Of a DNA stretch of 64,000 nucleotides, positions 54,604 to 63,755 are shown piece after piece. The stretch lies in contig JAUXVN010000001.1 in assembly GCA_030684555.1 (NCBI GenBank), positions 1 to 64,000 of the forward strand, given 5' to 3'. Each line of letters opens with the position of its first letter. Positions within the stretch are counted from its first letter, which is position 1. The position numbers and the translations under genes are program-made. The notes below the pieces were generated by a model. That model was given only the letters and a program-made list of their open reading frames with translations, was not told the DNA's origin and made no database searches. The stretch comes from Ignavibacteria bacterium (GTDB lineage: Bacteria; Bacteroidota; Ignavibacteria; Ignavibacteriales; Ignavibacteriaceae).

Positions 54604-56868
54604 ATGAAATTTAACAAACTGTTACTAATCGTCTCATTATTCCAAATTACATTATTATCGCAAAATGTTATTGGATGGCAAAACTATTCTGACATGAAAA
54701 ATATTTCTGGTGGTGTATTCGCTTCGAATATAATTTGGGCGGCTACTCAAGGAGGTGTTTTTCAAGTAAACATTTTAGATTCTATCTATAATACTTTCAA
54801 CAAAACCGAAGGGCTTAACGGTTCTGCAATAACCGCAATAGCAACTGATAATTATGGTAAAATTTGGTTAGGCAGTCAGAATGGGATTATTGATGTTTAT
54901 GACCCAACTTTAAAATCATTCAAGCGAATACTTGATGTTTATAATTCCGAAAGAACTTTAAGGCAAATCAATGATCTGCGTGTTGTTGGGGATATTCTTT
55001 TTGTTTCAACAGATTTCGGGTTATCGACCATTGATACCAAAACTTATAGTTTCATCGACACATATTTTAAATTCGGAAATCTTTCGTCAAACATAAAAGT
55101 TAATTCAAGTTTTGGATCGGAACAGTTATTTGTACCGACTGAGTTAGGTTTAGCCGTTCAAATTCCAGGCTCAACAAATCTTTCTGCCCCTGAATCATGG
55201 TCAATATTTACAACCTCAAATGGTCTGGGCTCAAATAACGTATTCAAGGTTTCAAAATTCAGAGATACAATTTTAGTTTCAAGCAATAAAGGATTTGCAT
55301 TTTTTAATGGAACAAATTATTCTCGATTTCTTCCTCAATTTAATCAGTCATATATAAGTGATTTTCATATTTCTGGTGATACTTTATTCATTTTGACCGA
55401 GGAGACTATTTCTTCGGTAAAAGTTAGTTCACTCTATTTTTATCAAAACGGATCGGTTCAACAGTACGCAACAAACTTACCATTGATTAACAAAATCATA
55501 ACATCAACAGAAAATGGGTTAATACTTGCAACAAATAAAGGGGTGTTAATTTTATCTGATACTAATTCACATTATTATTTTCCGGATGGACCTCAATCAA
55601 ATTTTTTCAGCGATTTAAGCATTGATAATAATATGAATTTGTGGGCAGCCAGCGGAACTGATGTCTCCGGTGTCGGTTTTTATAAATTTAATGGAGATAC
55701 ATGGAAGAATTACAATTTAACAACTACTCCAAATATTTTGTCGAATAGTTATTATAATACGTTTAGTGCTCCAGATGGGAAAACATATCTTGGAAGTTAT
55801 GGAGGAGGTTTTGCTCGAATAGATTCGGATGGTGAAGTTGTTGTTTTCAATACAAACAATACACCTATGCTCGGGACTACCCGCGCACCAAATTATCTTG
55901 TAATCCCCGGTTTAAGAACTGATTCCAAAAATAATCTCTGGATATTAAATCATGATGCAGTGAATAGAAAAACATTGAGCATGTTAACAAAAGACAGCGT
56001 GTGGTATCATTTTGTCAATCCGGCAGACTCAAATCTTAATCAATATACAAAAATTCTAATCGACCAATACGACACTAAGTGGTTTGTTTCAGCGGCTCCT
56101 TCAAAATCAGGTTTATTTTATTTTAATGAAAATAATACTCTCGATAATTTGACAGATGACAAATATGGTCTCCTCTCACAAACAACCGGACTTAATAGTA
56201 ACTCTATAACTTCATTCGCTCTTGACAAAAGAGGTGATCTGTGGATTGGGACAAATTTAGGTGTAAATATAATTTCAAATACATCGGTTGTTCTTGGGAA
56301 TGTTGCAAATCCACAATTTAAAATTTCATCAGTTTTTTCACTACGTTCATATTCAATAAACTGTATTGCAGTTGATCCAATCAACAGAAAATGGATTGGA
56401 ACTAATCAAGGATTAATTGTTGTCTCATCTGACGGAACAAGTCTTATCGCAGCCTATGATACCAAAAATAGTCCCCTATTATCAGATCAAATTAAAAGCA
56501 TTACGATTGATGAACAAAGAGGAATCGTATACATCGGTGTTGATGGTGGACTAACTTCTGTTCAAACTTCTGCAATACTACCTAAAGAAAATTTTGATGA
56601 ATTAGTTATTTATCCAAGTCCGTTTATTCTGAACAATTCGAATAATAATTTAAAGATTGACGGATTAATCCGTGATACCGATATTAAAATAATTACTATA
56701 TCAGGTAAATTGATAAAAGAGTTTTCTTCTCCCGGTGGTAGAATAGCCTACTGGAATGGAAGAGATGAATCAGAAAATTTAGTTAGTACAGGAATCTACT
56801 TTGTTGTTGCATATGATAAAGAAGGGAATAATATTGCAATCGGAAAAATTGCAATTATTCGGGAATAA
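54604..56868 (+). CDS. porZ: PorZ-like beta-propeller protein of the type IX secretion system
   Basis: About 754 aa: signal peptide (about 1-20), two large propeller-type repeats of the two-component-regulator kind (about 25-660), and a T9SS-type C-terminal domain (LVIYPSPFILNNSNNNLKID, YWNGRDESENLVSTGIYFVV). Repeats include KIWLGSQNGIIDVYDPT, LWIGTNLGVNIISN and KWIGTNQGLIVVSSD. Length, order and the NYSDMK...GLNGSAITAIATD start resemble PorZ, the T9SS attachment-complex protein that binds anionic LPS. ATG at 54604 (AAGGAA upstream, followed by a good signal peptide) is preferred to ATG at 54553. It may instead be an ordinary secreted propeller. Confidence 0.68.
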   Translation: MKFNKLLLIVSLFQITLLSQNVIGWQNYSDMKNISGGVFASNIIWAATQGGVFQVNILDSIYNTFNKTEGLNGSAITAIATDNYGKIWLGSQNGIIDVYDPTLKSFKRILDVYNSERTLRQINDLRVVGDILFVSTDFGLSTIDTKTYSFIDTYFKFGNLSSNIKVNSSFGSEQLFVPTELGLAVQIPGSTNLSAPESWSIFTTSNGLGSNNVFKVSKFRDTILVSSNKGFAFFNGTNYSRFLPQFNQSYISDFHISGDTLFILTEETISSVKVSSLYFYQNGSVQQYATNLPLINKIITSTENGLILATNKGVLILSDTNSHYYFPDGPQSNFFSDLSIDNNMNLWAASGTDVSGVGFYKFNGDTWKNYNLTTTPNILSNSYYNTFSAPDGKTYLGSYGGGFARIDSDGEVVVFNTNNTPMLGTTRAPNYLVIPGLRTDSKNNLWILNHDAVNRKTLSMLTKDSVWYHFVNPADSNLNQYTKILIDQYDTKWFVSAAPSKSGLFYFNENNTLDNLTDDKYGLLSQTTGLNSNSITSFALDKRGDLWIGTNLGVNIISNTSVVLGNVANPQFKISSVFSLRSYSINCIAVDPINRKWIGTNQGLIVVSSDGTSLIAAYDTKNSPLLSDQIKSITIDEQRGIVYIGVDGGLTSVQTSAILPKENFDELVIYPSPFILNNSNNNLKIDGLIRDTDIKIITISGKLIKEFSSPGGRIAYWNGRDESENLVSTGIYFVVAYDKEGNNIAIGKIAIIRE

Positions 56869-56880
56869 AGTTCAGATTAT

Positions 56881-58839
56881 ATGATTGATCTCTCTTCAAT
56901 TTCACTTCAGTTCGGCGGAAAGTATCTATTCAAAGATATTAACTATCGTATTAATGCCGGTGATAGGCTCTCTTTAGTCGGTGCGAACGGAACAGGTAAA
57001 ACTTCTTTACTCAAAATTATCAGCGGTTCTTTATCGCCTGAAAGCGGCAAACTATTAAAACAAAAAAGAATTAGCATTGGTTATCTTCCTCAAGAAAATG
57101 TTACCCACAAAGGTAAAAGCCTAATCGAGGAGGCTTCACTCGCACTAACCGATATTTACGAACTTCAGAATAAAGAAATCGAAATTACAAATCAACTTTC
57201 AGAGAATTCTTTAACTAATGATGAACACGATGACCTTATTAATCAGTTGGGGGAAGTACATTACAGACTACAGGAATTAGACTCGTATAGTGCTACATCT
57301 AAAGTTGAAAAGGTTTTGCTTGGGCTTGGTTTCCTGGAAAAAGATTTTGACAGGTTAACGGATGAATTTTCCGGTGGATGGCAAATGCGAATTGCTCTTG
57401 CCAAGATTTTAATTTCTCAAAATGACTTACTCCTGATGGATGAGCCAACAAACCATCTCGATCTTGATTCTCTAAATTGGTTAATCTCTTTTTTGAAAAG
57501 CTACAAAGGTTCGTTGTTGATTGTAAGTCACGATAAATATTTTATAAATTCGGTAACAAATAAAACATTGGAGATTTATTTAGGCAAATTCAATACATTC
57601 AATGGAAATTACGACGCCTATTTTAAATTCAAAGAGGAGAGAGATTTACAAGCCGAACAACTCTATACCGCTCAACAAAAGAAAATCAAAGAAACTGAAA
57701 AGTTTATTGAACGATTTCGATATAAATCTTCAAAAGCTAAACAGGTTCAAAGTCGAATCAAACAACTTGATAAAGTTGAGTTGATAGAGTTACCCGAGTT
57801 TTCAGGTAAGATTAATATTAAATTCCCATCTGCCATCCAAAGTGGAAGAATGAATATTGAATTAAATAATATCTCCAAATATTATACTGATAATTGTGTC
57901 TTTGAAAATTTGAATTTCCGAATCGAGCGGGGAGAAAAAATCGCCTTCGTAGGAAGAAATGGTGCCGGAAAATCAACCTTAGCAAAAATTATTTTTGGAA
58001 CTTTACCACCAACTACCGGTGAACGAATTGAAGGACACAATACAATCTTTGCGTATTACTCACAAGATGTAGCTGATAATCTTGAACCTGAATTAGACAT
58101 AATTGAAACCATAGATGGCATTGCGGAAAATCAGACGGTTGGTCAACTTCGCTCATTACTTGGTTGTTTTTTATTTACAGGTGATGATGTATTTAAAAAA
58201 GTGGGTGTTTTATCTGGAGGAGAAAAAAGTCGTGTAGCACTCGCAAAAATACTATTGACCAAAGCAAATTTTATAATTTTGGATGAGCCGACCAACCACC
58301 TTGATATAAGTTCTAAACAGATATTGCAACAAGCATTAATCAACTTCAATGGTACGTTATTGTTGATTTCTCATGATATTGATTTTCTTCGTCCGGTTGC
58401 AAATAAAGTAATTGAGATGAATTCAGGTAAATTAAATGTTTATCCGGGAGATATTGATTATTATCTTTTCAAGAAAAATGAGTTATTAAATTCAGCATCG
58501 ATTAGTGAAAGAGAAAAAACAGTCACAAATACAGTTTCAAAAAAAGAACAAAAAAGAATTGAAGCAGAGTTAAGGCAGCAACGATACAAACTTACAAAAG
58601 ACATTCTAAAAGAAATTGAATCTACCGAAAAATCAATCAGTAAAATTGAAGGAGAACTTGCACTTTTAGAAGATGAATTAGGGAATAGCGAGATTTACAC
58701 TGATCCCGGTATTGCAAAAGCAAAAACTCAAAGATATAATGAAGTTAAAGATGAACTCTCAAAAACTCTTGGAAAATGGGAACATCTTCAACTTAAACTT
58801 TCTGAAATTGAGAACCAGCTATTCTCTGCAAGTGAATAA
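56881..58839 (+). CDS. ABC-F family ATPase
   Basis: A 652-aa soluble protein with two ABC domains (about 1-255 and 322-535), a linker and a C-terminal coiled coil (about 545-650, Uup-like). Walker A: GANGTGKTSLLKII and GRNGAGKSTLAKII. Signatures: FSGGWQMRIALAKI and LSGGEKSRVALAKI. Walker B: LLMDEPTNHLDLDS and IILDEPTNHLDISS. No TM helices are present. ABC-F proteins act on ribosomes (translation factor or antibiotic protection) or, in Uup, on DNA and ribosome assembly. The gene starts 12 bp after the PorZ-like gene. Confidence 0.93.
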   Translation: MIDLSSISLQFGGKYLFKDINYRINAGDRLSLVGANGTGKTSLLKIISGSLSPESGKLLKQKRISIGYLPQENVTHKGKSLIEEASLALTDIYELQNKEIEITNQLSENSLTNDEHDDLINQLGEVHYRLQELDSYSATSKVEKVLLGLGFLEKDFDRLTDEFSGGWQMRIALAKILISQNDLLLMDEPTNHLDLDSLNWLISFLKSYKGSLLIVSHDKYFINSVTNKTLEIYLGKFNTFNGNYDAYFKFKEERDLQAEQLYTAQQKKIKETEKFIERFRYKSSKAKQVQSRIKQLDKVELIELPEFSGKINIKFPSAIQSGRMNIELNNISKYYTDNCVFENLNFRIERGEKIAFVGRNGAGKSTLAKIIFGTLPPTTGERIEGHNTIFAYYSQDVADNLEPELDIIETIDGIAENQTVGQLRSLLGCFLFTGDDVFKKVGVLSGGEKSRVALAKILLTKANFIILDEPTNHLDISSKQILQQALINFNGTLLLISHDIDFLRPVANKVIEMNSGKLNVYPGDIDYYLFKKNELLNSASISEREKTVTNTVSKKEQKRIEAELRQQRYKLTKDILKEIESTEKSISKIEGELALLEDELGNSEIYTDPGIAKAKTQRYNEVKDELSKTLGKWEHLQLKLSEIENQLFSASE

Positions 58840-58843
58840 ATAA

Positions 58844-59827
58844 TTAAACTTTTATTTCTAAAAATTCTTCGGCTAATGCAAGACCACCATATAATGCAGC
58901 ATCATCACCTAACTTAGTAGCAACAACCCTAACTCCTCTTGCACTTGATGCCAGCGAATGATTTTTAAAAGACAATTTAATCTTAGGCATCATAAATGTG
59001 TGGAGAGCTTCAATAACTCCACCTCCGAGCACAATAATCTCAAGATTCAATAAATTATTCAAGTTCGCAAGAACCAACCCAATGGTTTCACAAGCATCGG
59101 AAATATGTCGACTAACAAGTTTGTCTTCATTATTAACTGCATTTAATAATGCTTTACTTTTTATCGGAATATTATCTTTCACTAATTTACTTAATAAGCT
59201 TTTTTTACCGAGTTTAATATCACTAATAATATTTCTTACAATCGCAGTTCTACTAGCTAACGCTTCAAAACAACCATTTTTACCGCATCCGCATTTTGGT
59301 CCATTTTTCATTATTTCGATATGACCAATTTCTCCGGCAAAAAAAGTTGATCCCCGATAAAGTTGAGAATTAAAAACTAAGCCCCCGCCAATACCAGTTC
59401 CAACAAAAACAACCAGCATATTTTGCTTATCTATTCCATAACCATAGTGCTGAATACCGAGAGTTGCAAGGTTAACATCATTTTCTATCAATACTGGTAT
59501 CTTGGTATACTTTTGAAGTCTCTGTTTGATGTTATAGTTTTTAATATTAAGATTGGGTGCAATTCCAATTTTTCCGGTATGCGGATTAACTGAACCAGGA
59601 ATCCCCAGGCAAATAGCTTTAATCTGTGATTCGGGAATTTTGGATGAAAAGATTAATTCGGAAACAATTGTAAATAAAGTTTCGGCAAAATCAACTTTTT
59701 TAACTTTCTCTTTTTGAACTTTAGTGGAACGCTTATATCTTGCTACAATTCCCTCTTTAGAATTGATTATGGAACCGAGAATTTTTGTTCCTCCCATATC
59801 GATGCTTATGATATATTTTCTTTCCAT
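58844..59827 (-). CDS. ROK-family sugar kinase (glucokinase-like)
   Basis: A 327-aa kinase with ATP motif IISIDMGGTKILGSIINS, sugar-binding NDVNLATLGIQHYGYG, phosphate loop VVFVGTGIGGGLVFNSQLYR, zinc site CGCGKNGCFEAL (CxCGxxGCxE) and the catalytic GEIGHIEI block. Lack of a HTH domain points to an enzyme, probably glucokinase, rather than a regulator. The preceding SD GGAGG is clear (59833-59837 on the plus strand as complement). It is monocistronic, tail-to-tail with the ABC-F gene by 4 bp. Confidence 0.9.
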   Translation of the reverse strand: MERKYIISIDMGGTKILGSIINSKEGIVARYKRSTKVQKEKVKKVDFAETLFTIVSELIFSSKIPESQIKAICLGIPGSVNPHTGKIGIAPNLNIKNYNIKQRLQKYTKIPVLIENDVNLATLGIQHYGYGIDKQNMLVVFVGTGIGGGLVFNSQLYRGSTFFAGEIGHIEIMKNGPKCGCGKNGCFEALASRTAIVRNIISDIKLGKKSLLSKLVKDNIPIKSKALLNAVNNEDKLVSRHISDACETIGLVLANLNNLLNLEIIVLGGGVIEALHTFMMPKIKLSFKNHSLASSARGVRVVATKLGDDAALYGGLALAEEFLEIKV

Positions 59828-59936
59828 TTTACCTCCGTTGAAGAAATAGTTTAAAATGTTTATATCGTATTATTGTAATATCAATAATAATGTGATAAAT
59901 TTTATTTTCATTTTGCAACCTCAAGTTAGGAAAGAG

Positions 59937-60749
59937 TTGATTAATAATTCAAATAAAAAATTAAAGCCTCTTAAAAAATTCGGGCAGAACTTTTTACATG
60001 ATAAAAATATTCTAAGGAAAATTGTTGATGAGATAAACCCGCAACCTGATGATAATCTAATTGAAATTGGTCCGGGACAGGGTTCATTAACCCAGGAATT
60101 GTTCGAGAAGACTGAAAAATATACCGCAGTTGAAATTGATTCACGTGTTATAGAGGATTTGAATATTAAATTCGCCGGAATAAATTTAGTTCACGCAGAT
60201 TTTCTTAAACTTGAATTAACAAATTATGGAACATCAACTAACCCAATTAGAATTGCAGGAAATATTCCTTACAATCTTACTTCTCCAATAATCTTTAAAT
60301 TACTCGAGAACCGCTTGATTGTAAATGATGCGGTTTTGATGATTCAATTAGAAGTCGCTCAAAGAATTGTTTCTTCAATCGGAATAAAGGATTACGGAAT
60401 TCTTTCCGTTATACTAAACGCTTTTGCTGATATTAAATTATGTTTCAAAGTCTCACCAAATGTTTTTTATCCTCGTCCGAAAGTTTTTTCTGCCGTTATT
60501 CATATTAAGTTTCACAAAGATGTAAAAAAATATGATGAGCATTTATTCAAAAGTTTAGTTAAAGCAGCATTTAATCAACGTAGAAAAACTTTAAGAAATT
60601 CACTTGGTAATAGTATATTTGCTGACATAAATTTTGAACAAAGTCCCATTGATCTTGGACTTCGCGCTGAACAATTATCAATCAACGATTTTATTGCTTT
60701 AACTAATTTCATTAAACAGACATCAGAGTCAAAACCAATTAATTATTAA
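59937..60749 (+). CDS. rsmA: 16S rRNA dimethyladenosine transferase
   Basis: About 270 aa (KsgA). It dimethylates two adjacent adenines of 16S rRNA helix 45. Motifs: LKKFGQNFLHDKNILRKI, LIEIGPGQGSLTQELFEK (SAM site), AGNIPYNLTSPIIFKL (NxPY catalytic) and FYPRPKVFSAVI. The C-terminal AAFNQRRKTLRNSL is typical. The open frame reaches ATG 59856, but the extra 27 residues do not belong to the family. TTG at 59937 is preferred, with AGGAAAG directly upstream. Its stop overlaps the PAP2 ATG (TAATG). Confidence 0.94.
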   Translation: MINNSNKKLKPLKKFGQNFLHDKNILRKIVDEINPQPDDNLIEIGPGQGSLTQELFEKTEKYTAVEIDSRVIEDLNIKFAGINLVHADFLKLELTNYGTSTNPIRIAGNIPYNLTSPIIFKLLENRLIVNDAVLMIQLEVAQRIVSSIGIKDYGILSVILNAFADIKLCFKVSPNVFYPRPKVFSAVIHIKFHKDVKKYDEHLFKSLVKAAFNQRRKTLRNSLGNSIFADINFEQSPIDLGLRAEQLSINDFIALTNFIKQTSESKPINY

Positions 60750-61720
60750 TGTTTCAAAAGTTTCATAAACATCTACGCTATCTTACCCCAACAGACTATG
60801 TGGTAATCGTTTTTTACGTTTTCCTTTCAATTTTAAACATAGTTTTTGCAAACAGGGTAAACCACTGGTTTGGATTGATTGTTATGAATTTTGTCGTAAT
60901 AGCTGCGACAATTTTTATAGCGAGTGCACATGCTAAGAAAAACTCATTTTGGCGTAGACAAATTCACTACTGGTACACTGCACCATTAATTCTGTTGACG
61001 TTCAAAGAAATTTATTTAATGATTAAACCGATAAGACAAATTGATTATGATTATCTTTTAATCAAGATGGACCGAATGATTTTTGGTTTTGATCCAACCG
61101 TTGAACTGATGAAAATAGCAACTCCGCTTTTAACTGAATTGCTTCAAATAATTTATGCAACGTTTTATTTTCTGCCGATGATTCTTGCAATTTCACTCTA
61201 CTATAAAAAGAAAAATGTTGAAGTTGATTTTGTGATTTTTTCGACCGTTTATGGATTTTTATTTTCTTACATCGGTTATTTACTTGTACCTGCAATCGGA
61301 CCTCGTTTTCATCTTCATGATTTCTTTGTAACAAATACTGAATTACCCGGATTGTTTCTAACCAATTTTTTGCGTGAAATTGTTAATACCGGTGAATCAA
61401 TCCCAACAGGTACTCTAAATCCAATGGAAGTAGTTCAGCGGGATGTATTTCCGAGCGGACATACAATGATGACCGTTATAATAATGTATCTCTCCATCAA
61501 GTTGAAAAGCAAAACTAAATATTTTTTAATTCCGGTAGGAACTTTACTAATCTTTTCCACTGTTTATTTAAGATACCACTATGCTGTTGATGTAATTGCC
61601 GGATTGATTTGTGCAATATTTTCTTTGATTTCAGGTTATTACATTTTTAATTGGTGGCAAAAACTAAATGGAAAGAAATTGTTTACTTATCCCCAAAAGG
61701 AAAATCAACTTGAACAGTGA
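60749..61720 (+). CDS. PAP2-superfamily membrane phosphatase/transferase
   Basis: A 323-aa protein with about six to eight TM helices. The PAP2 active site has VFPSGHTMMTVIIMY (SGH motif) and YLRYHYAVDVIAGL (RxxxHxxxD). A GPRFHLHDF motif after VPAIGP suits the inositol-phosphoceramide-synthase/PAP2_3 branch, which may transfer phospho-headgroups rather than only dephosphorylate lipids. It is translationally coupled to rsmA (stop/start overlap) and overlaps menG by 11 bp. Confidence 0.85.
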   Translation: MFQKFHKHLRYLTPTDYVVIVFYVFLSILNIVFANRVNHWFGLIVMNFVVIAATIFIASAHAKKNSFWRRQIHYWYTAPLILLTFKEIYLMIKPIRQIDYDYLLIKMDRMIFGFDPTVELMKIATPLLTELLQIIYATFYFLPMILAISLYYKKKNVEVDFVIFSTVYGFLFSYIGYLLVPAIGPRFHLHDFFVTNTELPGLFLTNFLREIVNTGESIPTGTLNPMEVVQRDVFPSGHTMMTVIIMYLSIKLKSKTKYFLIPVGTLLIFSTVYLRYHYAVDVIAGLICAIFSLISGYYIFNWWQKLNGKKLFTYPQKENQLEQ

Positions 61721-62399
61721 ATTAAAGAAAAGAGAAGTGCGGCGGATGTTTGATGCCATTGCTTATAAATATGATTTCTTAAATCACTTTTTAAGTGCCG
61801 GTATTGATATTTACTGGCGTAAAAAAGCATTAAAACTTACAGGACTTAAATCCGAAGCTATTCTTTTAGATGTTGCTTGCGGGACAGGTGATTTTGCAAT
61901 TGAAGCAAAAAAGATGGGAGTCAACAAAATTATCGGAGCTGATTTTTCATTTAATATGCTCTCTCTATTTAAAAAGAAAAGTGATTGGATTATCGGGAAA
62001 AATGTACAAGTAGCGGCGGAGTTTTTACCATTGAAAAATGCAGTTGTAACAAACATTACTGTTGCATTTGGTGTTAGAAATTTCTACGATATTCCTTTAG
62101 CGTTCGAATCTTTTTTCAGGGTATTAAAGAATGAAGGAAAGGTAACAATTCTTGAATTCAGTATGCCGAGGAATTTTATTTTAAAACTACTATACAGGTT
62201 TTATTTTCATTCTATTCTACCTCTTGTTGGAAGACTGATTTCAAAAGACAATAGTGCTTACACTTATTTACCAGACTCTGTGGAGGAATTCGATCAGAAA
62301 ATCAATTTAGTAAAACTTCTGCTAGATGCCGGGTTTAAAAAAGCAGAACGAAAAGATCTGACTTTCGGTTTAGTTCAAGTTGTAATAGCAATCAAATAG
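61710..62399 (+). CDS. menG: demethylmenaquinone methyltransferase
   Basis: About 229 aa, UbiE/MenG family, performing the last C-methylation in menaquinone synthesis. N-terminal REVRRMFDAIAYKYDFLNHF, SAM motif ILLDVACGTGDFAIEAKKMG, the family block VAFGVRNFYDIPLAFESFFR, ILEFSMP and YTYLPDSVEEFDQKINLVKL. Start TTG at 61710 is chosen because AAAAGGAAAA lies about 8 nt ahead; ATG at 61668 would overlap the PAP2 gene by 53 bp. With rsmA and PAP2 it forms a compact operon. Confidence 0.93.
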   Translation: MNSELKKREVRRMFDAIAYKYDFLNHFLSAGIDIYWRKKALKLTGLKSEAILLDVACGTGDFAIEAKKMGVNKIIGADFSFNMLSLFKKKSDWIIGKNVQVAAEFLPLKNAVVTNITVAFGVRNFYDIPLAFESFFRVLKNEGKVTILEFSMPRNFILKLLYRFYFHSILPLVGRLISKDNSAYTYLPDSVEEFDQKINLVKLLLDAGFKKAERKDLTFGLVQVVIAIK

Positions 62400-62403
62400 T
62401 TGT

Positions 62404-63171
62404 TTAGAATCTATACCCTGTCATTGTTTGTTTTAATTTGTCTGATTCAGTCTGAAGATTAATTGTACCCCCTGCTAACATACTTAGAATTAAATTACTC
62501 CCCTCAATCTTTACAAAACCGATTCCATTGACATACCATCCTGTAGCAGAATACTTAGTTTTATCTTCCAGGTCTAGTGGATTGTTAACAATGATTAATT
62601 CAAAAATCATTCTTTGAGCAGTGATGTTTTTTATCTCTTTATTTAAATACATTTCAAAGTTATCCTTAGTATACACTGAAATTTTAAGTTCTATCAATGG
62701 TATATTAAAAAAAGAAAGGGAAAACGCAGTCCAATATTTACCAACCTGTAAAGGAAAAGAAAAAACTGTAATCTCAGAATCAATTTTTATAAGACTCCGC
62801 AGTGAATCAGGAATTTCTGCCGGAATTAAACTTGTGAATGCTGTTGTATCAACATAAAAGTAAACACCGGCTGAAGTTTTACGGAAGTATGAAATGGCTG
62901 TAGTCAATGTATTGTTAATTGTTGTTGAATCTATCTGCATTAAATATTCGACACCATTTAATTGTATTAGATTTCCATAATCCGACTTCCTATAACCAAT
63001 ATTATATTTAACACCGTTTTGATCAGTAGAATCTATATCATAATAAAAAATTGAACCTATTTTTGATGGGTATTCATTTGGATCTTCTGCAGTAACACTT
63101 TGGATTGGAGCTTCTTTACAAGCAGTTATAAATAAAAGTAATCCCAAAAAACTTATTAATATTTTTTTCAT
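62404..63171 (-). CDS. unknown lipoprotein
   Basis: A 255-aa protein with lipobox LFITAC (Cys about 18). The remainder is mostly beta-strands (IGSIFYYDIDSTDQNGVKYN, IGYRKSDYGNLIQLNGVEYL) without a recognised domain. Lipoproteins of this size with YYDIDS-type starts are common in Ignavibacteria, but no function is known to me. It overlaps rdgB by 4 bp, so it is co-transcribed with it, and lies tail-to-tail with menG (4-bp gap). Confidence 0.78.
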   Translation of the reverse strand: MKKILISFLGLLLFITACKEAPIQSVTAEDPNEYPSKIGSIFYYDIDSTDQNGVKYNIGYRKSDYGNLIQLNGVEYLMQIDSTTINNTLTTAISYFRKTSAGVYFYVDTTAFTSLIPAEIPDSLRSLIKIDSEITVFSFPLQVGKYWTAFSLSFFNIPLIELKISVYTKDNFEMYLNKEIKNITAQRMIFELIIVNNPLDLEDKTKYSATGWYVNGIGFVKIEGSNLILSMLAGGTINLQTESDKLKQTMTGYRF

Positions 63172-63755
63172 CTGCTCCCTTTCAATAGTTCTTCGCTTAA
63201 AGCTCTAAATGCTTTAGCTCTATGACTAATTTTATTTTTCTCATTCAAATCTAATTCAGCGGTTGTTTTGTCGTAGCCATTTGGTTTAAATAATGGATCA
63301 TACCCAAAACCGTTTTCACCTTGTGGTGAGTCTATTATTTCACCTTCGATTGTACCATGAGAAGAGATATACTTTTTACCATCAAAGTAGACTGCACAGC
63401 ATACAAATCGTGCACTATGTGGAGTCAGATGATGCTTTAGTTCCGTTAAAAGTTTGGCATTGTTTTCATCATCATTTGCATTTTCTCCCGCATATCTTGC
63501 TGAGTAGACACCCGGAGCACCGTTTAACTGATCAACCGCTAATCCCGAATCATCCGTTAAAACAGGGATTCTAAATGCCTCATAAAACGCAGTGGCTTTT
63601 TTCTTGGCATTAGATTCAAAAGTATCGCCATCTTCAATTACATTTGGAATATCCTCAATCCCCGTAAAAGTAAGGACTTCAATCCCTTTCTCTTTGAATA
63701 GTTTTTTTACTTCTTTAACTTTCCCAAAATTTTGAGTTGCGAACAGAATAATCAT
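63168..63755 (-). CDS. rdgB: dITP/XTP pyrophosphatase (RdgB/HAM1)
   Basis: A 195-aa housecleaning enzyme removing deaminated purine NTPs. Motifs: LFATQNFGKVKEVKKLF (start), TFESNAKKKATAFYEAF, VLTDDSGLAVDQLNGAPGVY, SARYAG and GENGFGYDPLFKPNGYDKT. The length is standard. It overlaps the amidohydrolase gene upstream by 4 bp (ATGA-type) and the lipoprotein downstream by 4 bp. Confidence 0.96.
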   Translation of the reverse strand: MIILFATQNFGKVKEVKKLFKEKGIEVLTFTGIEDIPNVIEDGDTFESNAKKKATAFYEAFRIPVLTDDSGLAVDQLNGAPGVYSARYAGENANDDENNAKLLTELKHHLTPHSARFVCCAVYFDGKKYISSHGTIEGEIIDSPQGENGFGYDPLFKPNGYDKTTAELDLNEKNKISHRAKAFRALSEELLKGSR

